Notes: a model not told the origin generated them from the letters alone. A stretch of DNA of 64,000 bases from Chloroflexota bacterium (GCA_013388755.1 JACAEQ010000112.1:19376-83375); one strand, 5' to 3'; shown: positions 47,834 to 57,967, numbered from the stretch's first letter. Numbers and translations are program-made.

Positions 47834-50137
47834 TTAAATGTCTTTATGGCGGAAACGATGATCGTAGCTGAGCACGAAGTCCAGTTGCTCATCATCGAAG
47901 CCATAATGGTGCGCCAGGAGCCGGTCGATCGCGTCGAGCGCCGGGCGCGCGCGCCGCGCGTCGATGCTGGTTTCATCAACCCGGATGCGCACACCGCGGC
48001 GCGCGCGCGCTGTGGCGCCTTCGCGGTACAACGCCAGGAGGCGATCGGTGAGCGCCTGAAATGGCGCGGGGTCGGCCGTTTCCAGCGGAAAGACCGGGAC
48101 GTGCAGGACCTCGCGCGCGACCACGTCCATACAATTCGAGAAGGCGATCCAGTACCAGTAGAAGAGCTGGCTGTTCAGCAACGCCAGTACGACTGGCGCC
48201 ACGGCGGGCACAATGCGTAATGGCCTGTAATGCGACGACAGTTTTTCCGGCAGTGCCTTGCGCCAGTAGCGCCCACCGGAGTGATAGTGGATCAGCGTGC
48301 CGCCAGGCGCAAGATACTCATGCAACTGATGGCCATGGGACAGCATGCGTTGCAGCAGGCGCACCTCCAGCTCGGAGCCAAGCTTCGGTAATGGCCCGGC
48401 GAGGCCGGGTATCGGTGGTAGCGGCGTGTACCTCAGCGTTTCAAACAGGTGCCCTCGTTCACTGGAGCGCCAGCGCCGGTAGCCGCTGACATACCGTTCG
48501 CTCTGTGATGGCGCGCGTTGCAGCAGGGTGATCGTCAGGTTCATATCAACATCGGGAAAGAGTTTGCCCGGCCGCACGGCGTAGTGGCTGTGCCACTGGC
48601 GGAGCGGGGCGTACAGTTGTTGCAGCTGCGCCATGCCGTCAGTAGCGACCGAGGCAATCGGGACGATCATGCCCAGCCGCCCTTGCGGCTGCAACAGCTC
48701 CAGGGCGCGTTCGACCACGAGTGCATACAGGTTACCTGTCGCCGCCGTCCGATACGTCCGCAGTGCAGGATGGACGTGCAGCCCGCGGCGCACGACATAT
48801 GGCGGGTTGCCGATCACGACGTCGAAGCCGCCGCGCGCCATCACCTGCGGGAAGGTTGCTCGCCAGTCGAGCGCATCCTGGGCGATGGTGCGTGATATCG
48901 CATGGGCATCGGTTGTTGTAGGAACCTGCGCTGGCGCAATGTTTCCGGTCAGCGCATCGCCGCAATAGATGTTGAAATGTGTCCCGCCTGGTTGTACTGC
49001 AGCGCCGCTGCCGTCCGCCATGTGCAACCAGAGACGCATACAGCAGATCTCGACCGCTTCCGGCATCACATCAACGCCATACAGGTTGCGTTCAATGATC
49101 GCCTGGAGCCATGCGTCCGGGAGCGGCCGTGCGCGGCGTGACGCGATGGCGTGCGCCAGGCCGGCCAGCACATCGAATGCTGCGCATAGAAATGCGCCCG
49201 AACCGCATGTCGGGTCAAGCACGGTCAGGCGCGCCAGTGCGTCTTCGAGGTCAGGGAGCCGTTCCGGTGGCCAGGCGGCGCAGAGATCATGCGCCAGCCG
49301 CATCATGTCAATGTTGAGGGTGATCAGGGATGCCGGATCGACCGTACCGGCGCGCAGTGCCCGGACCGTTGCTTCCAGCTGGCGGCGGCGCGCAATAACG
49401 TCGCGCCATGTTTCGCCGCGCAGCGCGAAGCTGGCCGGCGCGGCGCTGTTCCACTCGCCCCGCCGGGTCACGTCGGCAATACCGGCAGCGATCGTCGCCG
49501 GCAGCTCCAGTTCGCTGCCATGAGGCATGGCAGCGGGGATGTACCGCAGCGGATCGCGAGAGGCCAGTTCGCTGGCCAGTGCTGTCGCGCGTGGTGGGAG
49601 AATGTCGAGCAGGCACGGGATAATTGTGTGGGTCGCGATGTACGCGGTAACATCGGTACCGGTATAGTAGATGCCGGCCCGCTTGCGTTCGATATATTGC
49701 TCGAACAGGTACCCGATCGTGGCGGGCACCGGTCTGCCGGCACCAGGTTTGTCGTGCGGGTCGAGTCGCCAGTCGAGCTCTGCAAGGATGGCAATCGCGC
49801 GGTTGAGCGCCGCTTTCTCCAGGCGAAACGGCACGGAAGGCGCGCTGGTGTTGTGTCGTTGAACGTTGCTGCCATGCAGCAGCAACGATACGGCGAAAGC
49901 GCAACCGTGATCATGCTCCGCCTCAGGCGCATCCTCCAGACGTTGCCGCAGCGAGCGCCGATCGCCAGCGGGCCACCCGCCCGCCGCAACGAATGACAGG
50001 AACATCAGCCGCGCCAGGGTGATAGCAGCGCTGCGCCGCCGCGCGTCGTCTGCCACACCCTCGATGCCGGCGGCCAGGATGTCACAGGCCGCGAAGAGGC
50101 GCGATATGGTATGGTTCTTTGATCTGCGTTTGGGCAT
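47834..50137 (-). CDS. Eco57I/type IIG-like adenine-specific DNA methyltransferase
   Basis: 767 residues from the ATG at 50137; a longer frame reads through the upstream membrane-protein gene and is rejected. N-terminal helical region (about 1-150), then 'ERKRAGIYYTGTDVTAYIAT', a signature of type IIG and related enzymes. SAM motif I is 'LDPTCGSGAFLCAAFDVLAG' and motif IV 'GFDVVIGNPPYVVRRG' is the N6-adenine catalytic NPPY. After about residue 560 a target-recognition domain of TaqI/Eco57I kind ends 'NSQLFYWYWIAFSNCMDVVA'. No PD-(D/E)xK nuclease motif was found in the N-terminus and no restriction partner is adjacent. It is either an orphan methylase or a restriction enzyme that has lost cutting. 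It starts 8 bp after the upstream stop. Confidence 0.88.
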   Translation of the reverse strand: MPKRRSKNHTISRLFAACDILAAGIEGVADDARRRSAAITLARLMFLSFVAAGGWPAGDRRSLRQRLEDAPEAEHDHGCAFAVSLLLHGSNVQRHNTSAPSVPFRLEKAALNRAIAILAELDWRLDPHDKPGAGRPVPATIGYLFEQYIERKRAGIYYTGTDVTAYIATHTIIPCLLDILPPRATALASELASRDPLRYIPAAMPHGSELELPATIAAGIADVTRRGEWNSAAPASFALRGETWRDVIARRRQLEATVRALRAGTVDPASLITLNIDMMRLAHDLCAAWPPERLPDLEDALARLTVLDPTCGSGAFLCAAFDVLAGLAHAIASRRARPLPDAWLQAIIERNLYGVDVMPEAVEICCMRLWLHMADGSGAAVQPGGTHFNIYCGDALTGNIAPAQVPTTTDAHAISRTIAQDALDWRATFPQVMARGGFDVVIGNPPYVVRRGLHVHPALRTYRTAATGNLYALVVERALELLQPQGRLGMIVPIASVATDGMAQLQQLYAPLRQWHSHYAVRPGKLFPDVDMNLTITLLQRAPSQSERYVSGYRRWRSSERGHLFETLRYTPLPPIPGLAGPLPKLGSELEVRLLQRMLSHGHQLHEYLAPGGTLIHYHSGGRYWRKALPEKLSSHYRPLRIVPAVAPVVLALLNSQLFYWYWIAFSNCMDVVAREVLHVPVFPLETADPAPFQALTDRLLALYREGATARARRGVRIRVDETSIDARRARPALDAIDRLLAHHYGFDDEQLDFVLSYDHRFRHKDI

Positions 50138-50145
50138 ACAGGATG

Positions 50146-52092
50146 TCAGTGGGTCAGCGGCGTGAGTGGAATCTTGCCGTCGGCGAGGGTGGCCTGGAAC
50201 CAGAGGAGGGTTGGCGGTATGGCAACCGCCAGTGTGAGCGCCCACCCGACGATCCGGCCAGCGGTGCCGCGATCTGCCAGCCTGCCCAGCGCGAGGCCCA
50301 TGGCGGCCAGGACAAACGGCAGCGAGAAATAGAAGAAACGTACCTGGACGTCGAGCCGGAGCGCCACCAGCCAGTAGAGCGCAACCGCCAGCAGTGCAGC
50401 CAGCACCGGAGCCTGCCGTCGCACGATGCCGGACCATGTCTCGCCGGGTGCCCGGTTCAGTGCCAGCGCGATACCTAGCGGAATCAGCGCCAGGCCGGGA
50501 TCGCTGTATGCCAGGCGCAGGCCATTGATCATCAACGGGCGGTATCCGGGAAAAAGCGCGCCAGCTTCGCCGGGCAGCACCTCGGCGGTTGCGTGGCGCA
50601 GCGTTTCAGCGAAGATTTCGATATAGAGCAGCCCGAAAGCGAATGCCCCTGCGAGCGCCAGTATTGTCGCGCCCTGCCATACCAGTCGCCGGTGGGCCAG
50701 GCTCACGACGCCGACCGCCAGCACCATCCATGCGCCGGCGAGAAATGCGACGCCAATATGTGAAAGCAAGGCCATCAGCGTCAGCAATGCCACCAGCAAC
50801 CAGGTGCGCGGACGCGGCGCAACACCGAGAGAGGCCATCAGCACCAGCGCGATTGGCGCAGTGAACCACTGGCCGAAGACCTGCGCCGAGAAGCTGTAAC
50901 TGAGTCCGGCGAATGCGGCCAGGTTGCCTGCATAGAGTACGAGCGCGAGACGCGCGCCGTGAGGGCCAGCACCCAGCCGGCGGGCGATCAACGCCGTCAG
51001 AAACGCGGTTGTGCCATCGAGCAAGGCGAGCGGTCCTTGCAGCGTAACATCCAGATCGCGCAGCATAAGCGCCAGCGGCATGAGGGCCAGGTATGGCCCT
51101 GGCGGATAGATCGTCAGGCCGCGGGCAAATTCCGCCGAGGGCGCAATGATGACAAGCTGGCCGGTGATGGTCATGATGAACCGGTTAACGTTGCGGTCAA
51201 GATCCTGGCCGCCAAACGTCGGGTAGAGAATGGGAACCAGGCGAATCACACATGCGGCGATCATGAGCGCCCAGAGCAGCCGCATCTCGCGACGCGTGCC
51301 CCAGGAGGGTGCGCCGGGCGGCGCGGGATTATCCAGAGCCAGGCGCTCGAAGAGTGGCAGGACACCCCGGGTCAGAAGCGCCAGCGCCACGGCGGCGCCG
51401 GCCAGTCGCAAAAGATAACTGGAGGCGAGGAGAAACTCGCTGGCCAGGAGGGCTGCCAGGCCGGTTGCGGCGAGTACGCCGAGTGCGCTTTGCGCTGCCG
51501 GTCGCCAGTCGAGTCGGCGTGCAATGAGCAGCAGGCACGCCAGCACCCCAATCTGGGCCAGTATCTGCCGGGCCGTCGGGAAACGTGGCGCATCGTTGAG
51601 TATTGCCACGGTAAACCCGTCCAGCCTGACGCCGGGTCGTCGTGGATCGCCCGGGGCGGAGAAGGTATCGCTCTGAATGGCGAGCCTGGCGGGGGGGGAC
51701 GGGTCATCCGGCAACAGCAGCGCATAACGTCGTGGCGCCGTATCGGTAAGGAAGCCACCGAAGGGATGACCATCCACTGCCAGCTTTACCGTGCCGGAGG
51801 TGGGGCGCCCGCCGAGGTGCAGGGTCAGCGCGGCATATGGCCCTCTGTCCGGCCGATCGATTGTGAGCGTCGTCTGCGCCGTGGTCCAGCGGTAGCTGGC
51901 ACCATCAACAACTTCCTGCTGGTAGGCGCCGTCAACAAAGATGAAATCACGAAAGTTGCCAACGTCAACCGTATAGTATCCGGGGTGCAGGTTCAGGAAC
52001 GCCAGGTTGGCGGCCAGGAGCGCCAGCGCGGTAAGCGCGAATGGCGCAAAGTGTGCAAGGCGAATACACGATAGCGGCATGGTCTGGATCAA
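50146..52092 (-). CDS. Large polytopic membrane protein, tandem paralogue 2 (possible GT-C-like)
   Basis: 648 residues. One N-terminal membrane span is followed by an extracellular beta-rich domain (about 35-165: 'YYTVDVGNFRDFIFVDGAYQ', 'YRWTTAQTTLTIDRPDRGPY', 'LTLHLGGRPTSGTVKL'), then about a dozen hydrophobic segments. The loop 'ILYPTFGGQDLDRNVNRF' after the early spans resembles the acidic first loop of GT-C glycosyltransferases, but no firm catalytic motif can be named. The upstream gene is its paralogue, and its stop overlaps this start (ATGA, 52092-52089). The final residues 'IPLTPLTH' match the paralogue's 'IPMTPLTH'. Confidence 0.75.
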   Translation of the reverse strand: MIQTMPLSCIRLAHFAPFALTALALLAANLAFLNLHPGYYTVDVGNFRDFIFVDGAYQQEVVDGASYRWTTAQTTLTIDRPDRGPYAALTLHLGGRPTSGTVKLAVDGHPFGGFLTDTAPRRYALLLPDDPSPPARLAIQSDTFSAPGDPRRPGVRLDGFTVAILNDAPRFPTARQILAQIGVLACLLLIARRLDWRPAAQSALGVLAATGLAALLASEFLLASSYLLRLAGAAVALALLTRGVLPLFERLALDNPAPPGAPSWGTRREMRLLWALMIAACVIRLVPILYPTFGGQDLDRNVNRFIMTITGQLVIIAPSAEFARGLTIYPPGPYLALMPLALMLRDLDVTLQGPLALLDGTTAFLTALIARRLGAGPHGARLALVLYAGNLAAFAGLSYSFSAQVFGQWFTAPIALVLMASLGVAPRPRTWLLVALLTLMALLSHIGVAFLAGAWMVLAVGVVSLAHRRLVWQGATILALAGAFAFGLLYIEIFAETLRHATAEVLPGEAGALFPGYRPLMINGLRLAYSDPGLALIPLGIALALNRAPGETWSGIVRRQAPVLAALLAVALYWLVALRLDVQVRFFYFSLPFVLAAMGLALGRLADRGTAGRIVGWALTLAVAIPPTLLWFQATLADGKIPLTPLTH

Positions 52093-54068
52093 TGCGTCAG
52101 CGGCGTCATCGGAATGCGCCCGTTACCCATCGTTGTCTGGAACCAGAGCGCCATGCCTGGTAAGGCCAGCGCCAGTGTCAATGCCCACGCGGTGATGCGC
52201 CCGGCGCCGCCGCGCGCCGCGATCCGCCCGAGGGGCAATGCGATGAGTGCCAGGGCCACCGGCAGCGCAAAATAGAAGTAGCGCACCTGCATCGCTGTCA
52301 GCACATTGATCAGCAGGAAGATGGCAGCGGCCGCCAGCCATGCGCCGGCTACCGTGAACCGCTGCGCGCGTTGCTCCGGCGCTGCCAGTAGCATGAGCGC
52401 GATGCCGGGCCAGATCAGTGCAATCCCTGCATCGCTGAACGCCAGGCGCGCACCACCGATCAGGAGCGGGTTCAGCCCCGGTAGTGCTCCTGTGGCGTGC
52501 GCCGCTGCGCCCTGCGCCTGGCGCGCGGCGTTCCCAACCATTAGCGCTGCTGCGCTGGCATACAGTACGACAAAGCCTGCCACCCCTGCGGCGGCGAGAA
52601 TGGCGATCGCTCCTGCCACCTGCTGGCCGCGCGAGACGACGAGTATTGTCAGCAGCAATCCCAGCCATCCCGCCACCAGAAAGGCGACACCGGCGTGGGA
52701 ACAGAGCGCCAGCAGTGCCACCATGGCGCAGAGCATCCACGTCCGTGGGGTAGGCGGCCAGCCCTTGCGCAGCAACAGCAACCCGAGCGGCGCGACGAAC
52801 CACTGGCCGAAGATCTGCGCGGCGAAGCCAAAGTTCAGCGCGCCGAGCGCCGCAACGCTCCCGGCATACAGCAGCAACGCCATCTGCGCCGCGCGCGCAT
52901 CGCCGCCCAATCGGAGCGCCAGAACGCCGACCAGTAAAGCGGTCAGGCCATCAAGCAGTGCCAGTACAATCTGCAGCAGCGCCCGGAGATCCTCGGTGAG
53001 CAGCATCCCGGGGAGAACAGACAGGTAGACGCCTGGAGGATAGATCGCGCGCCCGCCAAACTCGGTGGACCCCGTGATCAGGAACAGTTGCCCGGTTGCC
53101 ACGTCGGTCATATGCGCGGTATGGAAGCCCATGTCCTGGCCACTAAAGGTCGGGTAGAGGATGCCGGCAAAGCGCAGGCCACACGCTGCCAGCGTGAGCG
53201 CCCAGAGTACGTGCAGGTCGCGGGGCCTGGCGAAGGTCGCCGCCCGTTCGAGGCGCGGCAACACGATCCAGCTGAGCAACGCAAGCGTCGCTGTGCCAGC
53301 GGCAAGCCGTGGCAGGTAACTATGCGCCAGCAACAATTCGCTGCTAAGCACGGTTGCCAGGCCGATCGCCGCGACTGCGCCTGCTGCCGCCTGACCGACC
53401 ATGCGCCAGCCCAGGCGGACGATCGTCATCTGCAGCAGGAGTAGCGTGATGATCTGTGCCTGAAGGTGTGCAACTGCCGGGAAGCGCACCGTATCATCCA
53501 GCACCCGCCACTCAAAGCCATCGAGCCTGACGCCAAGTTGCCGGTTATCCCCGGCAGCGGTGAATGTCTCGCTGAGCAGACCAACCTCCGTCCAGTCGCG
53601 CGCTGCAGCGTGCGGTACGAGCAACGTATAACGGCGCGGCACCGTCGTCGCCGTCAATACCGTCCAGGGCGACTCATTCAAGGTCAGTTGCAGGGTTCCG
53701 GGTGCAGGACGCCCGCCGAGCGTGAGGGTGAGGGCATTGTGCGGGCCAAGATCGACCTGCGCGAGCGCGAGGGTTGCGCGTGCCGTGGTCCAGCGATAGG
53801 TCGCGCCGTCCAGCCGTTCCTGGCGATGGGCACCGTCGAGGAAGGTCTTGTCGCGGAAGTTACCGATGTCAACCAGGTAACGGCCGTCGTGCAGATTGAG
53901 CAGGAACAGGTCGGCAGCAATCAGGACGACGATGCATGCCAGCAGCACGACTGCGGCCTGGAGCACCAGGTGCCGGGAGACGGTGAATACCGGCCCGATG
54001 GCGCCTGGTTCTTCGACAGACGCCGTGGCGTGATTGAGCAGAAAGGTCTTACGCCGGTGCGTGGTCAT
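52089..54068 (-). CDS. Large polytopic membrane protein, tandem paralogue 1 (possible GT-C-like)
   Basis: 659 residues with the same plan as its downstream neighbour: a cytoplasmic arm of about 35 residues, one span, an extracellular beta domain ('GRYLVDIGNFRDKTFLDGAH', 'YRWTTARATLALAQVDLGPH', 'LTLTLGGRPAPGTLQLTLNE') and then a hydrophobic half with 'ILYPTFSGQDMGFHTAHMTD' and 'AIYPPGVYLSVLPGMLL'. The two have clearly diverged but align end to end, so they arose by tandem duplication. A TATAAT lies at 54109-54104 on the minus strand without a good -35. Envelope glycan synthesis is a guess. Confidence 0.75.
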   Translation of the reverse strand: MTTHRRKTFLLNHATASVEEPGAIGPVFTVSRHLVLQAAVVLLACIVVLIAADLFLLNLHDGRYLVDIGNFRDKTFLDGAHRQERLDGATYRWTTARATLALAQVDLGPHNALTLTLGGRPAPGTLQLTLNESPWTVLTATTVPRRYTLLVPHAAARDWTEVGLLSETFTAAGDNRQLGVRLDGFEWRVLDDTVRFPAVAHLQAQIITLLLLQMTIVRLGWRMVGQAAAGAVAAIGLATVLSSELLLAHSYLPRLAAGTATLALLSWIVLPRLERAATFARPRDLHVLWALTLAACGLRFAGILYPTFSGQDMGFHTAHMTDVATGQLFLITGSTEFGGRAIYPPGVYLSVLPGMLLTEDLRALLQIVLALLDGLTALLVGVLALRLGGDARAAQMALLLYAGSVAALGALNFGFAAQIFGQWFVAPLGLLLLRKGWPPTPRTWMLCAMVALLALCSHAGVAFLVAGWLGLLLTILVVSRGQQVAGAIAILAAAGVAGFVVLYASAAALMVGNAARQAQGAAAHATGALPGLNPLLIGGARLAFSDAGIALIWPGIALMLLAAPEQRAQRFTVAGAWLAAAAIFLLINVLTAMQVRYFYFALPVALALIALPLGRIAARGGAGRITAWALTLALALPGMALWFQTTMGNGRIPMTPLTH

Positions 54069-54125
54069 GGAGCCGCCGTTCAGTAGCTATTCAGGCGGCG
54101 GGCATTATACCATTTCCGGCATGCC

Positions 54126-54177
54126 GGCGGCGGAGCGGTTCGCGATCCAGGGATCGCGCTGGTTCCGCTCCGTCGCC
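54126..54177 (-). terminator. Nested hairpin terminator after sdhB
   Basis: Outer stem GGCGGCGGAGCGG (54126-54138) with CCGCTCCGTCGCC (54165-54177), one mismatch; inner perfect 8-bp stem CGCGATCC/GGATCGCG with a 2-nt loop (54141-54158). It lies 14 bp beyond the sdhB stop, so the succinate dehydrogenase operon probably ends here. Confidence 0.6.
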
Positions 54178-54190
54178 GCTGTTCTCAACC

Positions 54191-54940
54191 TTATTTCCCG
54201 CCCTTGATCGTGGCGACCAGCAGGTCACGATTCATACGAGCAATCACATCGAGCGAGATTTCCTTCGGGCATGCAGCCGAGCACTCGCCGATATTGGTGC
54301 AGCCGCCAAACCCTTCCTTATCCATCTGTTCAACCATCTGCACAACGCGGGCATAGCGCTCAGGCTGGCCTTGTGGGAGCAGACCGAGGTGTGAAATCTT
54401 GGCAGCGGTGAACAACATTGCCGATGCATTCGGGCAAGCCGCCACGCAAGCGCCGCAGCCAATACAGGCAGCGGCATCCATCGCCGCGTCGGCATTCGAC
54501 TTGGGCACCAGCACCGTGTTGGCGTCCTGGGCCACGCCGGTCGTGGCCGAGATGAATCCGCCGGACTGGATGATCCGGTCGAAGGCCGAACGGTCAACAA
54601 TCAGATCCTTCAGCACCGGAAAAGCGCGTGCGCGCCACGGTTCGATCGTAATCGTATCGCCGTCCTTGTAGTGGCGCATGTGCAACTGGCAGGCCGTGGT
54701 GCCCTTCTGGCCGCCGTGCGGATAACCATTGATCACCATGCCGCACGAGCCGCAGATCCCTTCGCGACAATCGTGCTCGAAGGCAATCGGCTCCTCACCC
54801 TTCATGATCAATTCCTGGTTGACCACGTCGAGCATCTCCAGGAACGACATGTCGGGAATGATATCCTTCGCCTGGTATGTTTCGAAGCGGCCCTCCGAGC
54901 GCGAGTTCTTCTGCCGCCAGACGTGGAGTGTCAGATTCAT
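54191..54940 (-). CDS. sdhB: Succinate dehydrogenase/fumarate reductase iron-sulfur subunit
   Basis: 249 residues. The [2Fe-2S] domain has the cysteine run '[18 protein letters not shown]' with a fourth Cys in 'GTTACQLHM'. The C-terminal domain has '[18 protein letters not shown]' and '[20 protein letters not shown]' for the [4Fe-4S] and [3Fe-4S] clusters. It carries electrons from the flavoprotein to the quinone site in SdhC. The length and cysteine spacing match the Bacteroidetes/Wolinella type. It is the last gene of sdhCAB, 82 bp after sdhA. Confidence 0.96.
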   Translation of the reverse strand: MNLTLHVWRQKNSRSEGRFETYQAKDIIPDMSFLEMLDVVNQELIMKGEEPIAFEHDCREGICGSCGMVINGYPHGGQKGTTACQLHMRHYKDGDTITIEPWRARAFPVLKDLIVDRSAFDRIIQSGGFISATTGVAQDANTVLVPKSNADAAMDAAACIGCGACVAACPNASAMLFTAAKISHLGLLPQGQPERYARVVQMVEQMDKEGFGGCTNIGECSAACPKEISLDVIARMNRDLLVATIKGGK

Positions 54941-54959
54941 GGCATTCTCTGTATCTAGA

Positions 54960-55020
54960 ACGGTTACAGGTCAACGGTTCATTGCATTGACTGCACTGAT
55001 CCAGCGCCCTGACCCGTGAC
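54960..55020. repeat. Degenerate heptamer repeats between sdhA and sdhB
   Basis: The gap reads AACGGTT ACAGGTC AACGGTT and further on CTGACCC GTGACCC (period 7), resembling the repeat between the oligopeptide-binding and permease genes. Copies are few and imperfect. Confidence 0.4.
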
Positions 55021-55022
55021 CC

Positions 55023-56999
55023 CTACTTATAACTACGCGTCGCGAGCGCGATATTCTCGAACTGCAACAGTTCCTTATGCAGGATCGGCTTGGCGCCGAG
55101 GCTGGTGAATTCCCATGCCGCCACATAGGAGTAACTCTCGTCGTCGCGCTTCGCCTCACCATCTTCCGTCTGATATTCTTCGCGGAAATGGCCGCCGCAC
55201 GACTCATTGCGGTGCAAGGCGTCAATGCACATCAACTCGCCCAGTTCCAGGAAATCGGCCAGGCGCCCGGCCTTTTCGAGTTCCTGGTTGATATCGTTGT
55301 TCTCGCCGGGCACCTTTACACTCGCCCAGAACTCCTCGCGCAAGGCCGGGATCTGATCCAGCGCCTTCTTGAGCCCCGCCTCATTGCGTGCCATACCGCA
55401 GTATTCCCACATGATCCTGCCAAGCTCACGGTGGAACGAGTCGACCGTGCGCAACCCTTTCGTATTCAGCAGCCGCCTGACCCGGTCGTTAATTTCGGCC
55501 TCGGTCTCTCGGAAGGCGCTATGTGTCGTGTCTGCCTTCGGTAGCCGGGTCGACGCCAGGTAATCGGCAATGGTATAGGGCAGGATAAAATAGCCGTCGG
55601 CCAGTCCTTGCATCAGTGCCGAGGCACCGAGGCGATTGGCGCCATGATCGGAGAAGTTCGCTTCACCGATCACAAACAGGCCGGGAATGGTGCTCATCAG
55701 GTTGTAATCTACCCACAACCCACCCATGGTGTAATGCACGGCGGGATAGATACGCATCGGTACTTCGTACGGATTCTCGCCGGTAATGCGCTCATACATA
55801 TCGAACAGGTTGCCGTAGCGCTCGGCAATCACATTCTTGCCCAGGCGCTTGATCGCATCGGCGAAGTCAAGGTAGACGCCGAGGCCACCCGGCCCGACGC
55901 CACGCCCGGCATCGCAGGCTTCCTTTGCCGCCCGCGACGAGATGTCGCGTGGCGCCAGGTTGCCGTAGCTCGGGTATTTGCGTTCAAGGTAATAGTCCCG
56001 TTCGTTTTCGGGGATCTGGCTCGGCGGGCGCCGGTCACCGGGGGTTTTCGGCACCCAGACGCGACCATCATTGCGCAGTGACTCCGACATCAAGGTCAGT
56101 TTGCTCTGGTGATCACCGCTGACCGGGATGCAGGTCGGATGGATCTGTGTGTAGCAGGGATTGCCGAAGAAGGCACCGCGACGATGGGCGCGCCAGATCG
56201 CGGTTGTATTGCACCCCTTGGCGTTGGTCGAGAGATAGAAGACATTCGAGTACCCACCGGTCGCCAGGACGACGGCGTCGGCAATATGCGACTCGACCTT
56301 ACCGGTGATCATGTCGCGCGTGACGATGCCGCGCGCCTGACCATCAATCACGACCAGGTCGAGCATCTCGGTGTGCGAGAACATCTGTACCTTGCCCAGG
56401 CCGATCTGCCGGCTGAGCGCCTGGTACGCGCCCAGCAACAATTGCTGGCCGGTCTGCCCGCGGGCGTAGAAGGTGCGCGCCACCTGGGCGCCGCCGAACG
56501 ACCGGTTATCGAGATAACCGGAGTACTCACGTGCGAATGGTACTCCCTGAGCGACGCACTGGTCAATGATCGCCATACTCACTTCGGCCAGGCGATAGAC
56601 ATTCGCTTCACGGGCGCGAAAGTCGCCGCCTTTGATCGTGTCGTAGAACAGGCGGAAGACGCTGTCGCCATCGTTGCGATAATTCTTGGCAGCGTTGATG
56701 CCGCCCTGTGCTGCGATGCTATGTGCCCGCCGCGGGCTATCCTGGTAGCAGTAGCATTTGATGTTGTAGCCGGCCTCCGCCAGGGTTGCGGCCGCCGAAG
56801 CGCCTGCAAGGCCGGAACCGACGATAATGATCGTGTAGCGCCGCCGGTTGGTCGGGTTGACCAGCTTCATCTCGAACTTGTGGCGCTCCCACTTTCGTTC
56901 GATCGGCCCGGCCGGGATCTTCGCATCGAGTTTGGGGTCAATATATTCCGTTGCAGGCCGTGTGGTGGACGGCTTGGTATCGGTTGTGGACATCGTCAT
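55023..56999 (-). CDS. sdhA: Succinate dehydrogenase/fumarate reductase flavoprotein subunit
   Basis: 658 residues. The FAD-binding glycine motif is '[20 protein letters not shown]' (G61-G66 region). H93 in '[18 protein letters not shown]' is the covalent FAD attachment site. '[15 protein letters not shown]' and '[15 protein letters not shown]' contribute to the dicarboxylate site. '[20 protein letters not shown]' and '[19 protein letters not shown]' (both in part) are the other strong family blocks. It oxidises succinate to fumarate or the reverse. The start (GAGGGAAGG upstream) lies 21 bp after sdhC; a second ATG two codons later is possible. Confidence 0.97.
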   Translation of the reverse strand: MTMSTTDTKPSTTRPATEYIDPKLDAKIPAGPIERKWERHKFEMKLVNPTNRRRYTIIIVGSGLAGASAAATLAEAGYNIKCYCYQDSPRRAHSIAAQGGINAAKNYRNDGDSVFRLFYDTIKGGDFRAREANVYRLAEVSMAIIDQCVAQGVPFAREYSGYLDNRSFGGAQVARTFYARGQTGQQLLLGAYQALSRQIGLGKVQMFSHTEMLDLVVIDGQARGIVTRDMITGKVESHIADAVVLATGGYSNVFYLSTNAKGCNTTAIWRAHRRGAFFGNPCYTQIHPTCIPVSGDHQSKLTLMSESLRNDGRVWVPKTPGDRRPPSQIPENERDYYLERKYPSYGNLAPRDISSRAAKEACDAGRGVGPGGLGVYLDFADAIKRLGKNVIAERYGNLFDMYERITGENPYEVPMRIYPAVHYTMGGLWVDYNLMSTIPGLFVIGEANFSDHGANRLGASALMQGLADGYFILPYTIADYLASTRLPKADTTHSAFRETEAEINDRVRRLLNTKGLRTVDSFHRELGRIMWEYCGMARNEAGLKKALDQIPALREEFWASVKVPGENNDINQELEKAGRLADFLELGELMCIDALHRNESCGGHFREEYQTEDGEAKRDDESYSYVAAWEFTSLGAKPILHKELLQFENIALATRSYK

Positions 57000-57020
57000 G
57001 CCTTCCCTCTAGTGTGCATC

Positions 57021-57701
57021 TCAACGCACCACGCCGGTGATCACCGCGATGGGCACAGTCGAGAAGCCAAGGAACAACAGAATGCCGGAGAGTGCCGCCA
57101 GGCCGCGCCAGAACCCATCGGTGCGCGCGCCGTTGAGGCCGAGAGTCTGAAACATGCTCCAGACGCCGTGGTACAGGTGCATACCGAGGGCGCCGACGGC
57201 AACAATGTAGAGTGCGACATTGATCGGGTTCGAAAAGCCGGTGACGACGTTCTGGTAAGCCGACTCGTGGCCGGCGAAGTTGGGGATGCCGACGCCGAAG
57301 GTGAAATGCGCCAGGTGATAGATCAGGAAAAAGAAGATCGCGATGCCGCCCCAGCGTAGCGTCATCGAAGCGAATGTAGCCTGCTTGCGTTTCGTCTGGC
57401 GGTACCCCTGCGGGCGACTTGCCCAGTCGAGCCGGGTGAGCTGTACCGCGGCGGTCACATGCAGGATCACCGATGCCAGCAGGACCACACGCAAGATCCA
57501 GAGCAGACCGCGCTCCGGCAATACCGGAGTGCCGATGGTACGGAGGAACTCGGCATAATGGTTGAACTCTGCCGGGCCCTCGAAGATGTGGAGATTACCG
57601 ACCATGTGCAGGATAACAAAGCCGTAGCCAATGAAGCCGGTAATGGCCATGATGGCCTTCTTGCCGATCGTACTGCGATAGAGGGTCAGTGCTGCTGCCA
57701 T
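57021..57701 (-). CDS. sdhC: Succinate dehydrogenase cytochrome b subunit (single-chain, di-heme type)
   Basis: 226 residues with five membrane segments, the single-chain anchor found in Bacteroidetes, epsilon-proteobacteria and some Chloroflexota instead of separate SdhC and SdhD. Histidines likely to bind two b hemes are in 'VILHMVGNLHIFEG', 'VILHVTAAVQLTR', 'LIYHLAHFTFGVG' and 'LGMHLYHGVWSMF'. It hosts the quinone site and anchors SdhAB. AAGGAAAGG precedes the ATG. A near-consensus promoter at 57968-57996 drives the operon. Confidence 0.95.
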   Translation of the reverse strand: MAAALTLYRSTIGKKAIMAITGFIGYGFVILHMVGNLHIFEGPAEFNHYAEFLRTIGTPVLPERGLLWILRVVLLASVILHVTAAVQLTRLDWASRPQGYRQTKRKQATFASMTLRWGGIAIFFFLIYHLAHFTFGVGIPNFAGHESAYQNVVTGFSNPINVALYIVAVGALGMHLYHGVWSMFQTLGLNGARTDGFWRGLAALSGILLFLGFSTVPIAVITGVVR

Positions 57702-57967
57702 AACCTTTCCTTGCTAGACTTGCGATCTCTCATACGATCAACCATCAGGTCATGGATCTCACCGTGGCAGTGCCGTTCAGGCTGCCGGGTGCATGAGGGG
57801 CAGGAGCGGGAGCACTACAACATCGCTCCGGCAAGGGGTGCGGCTGGCGGCGGATGACGGCCATATGGCCAGATCTGTGCGGCCATGGACACTCTCGCTC
57901 TAGCGATATCAGCTACGCCAGGGAGTCGGACTCAAATATCTGGGAAGAGTTTCACGAACTTGGTTGC

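Noticed and set aside
50138..50437. N-terminal extension of the DNA methylase
   Set aside because: The extra 100 residues read through the 3' end of the membrane-protein gene in another frame and have no family resemblance.
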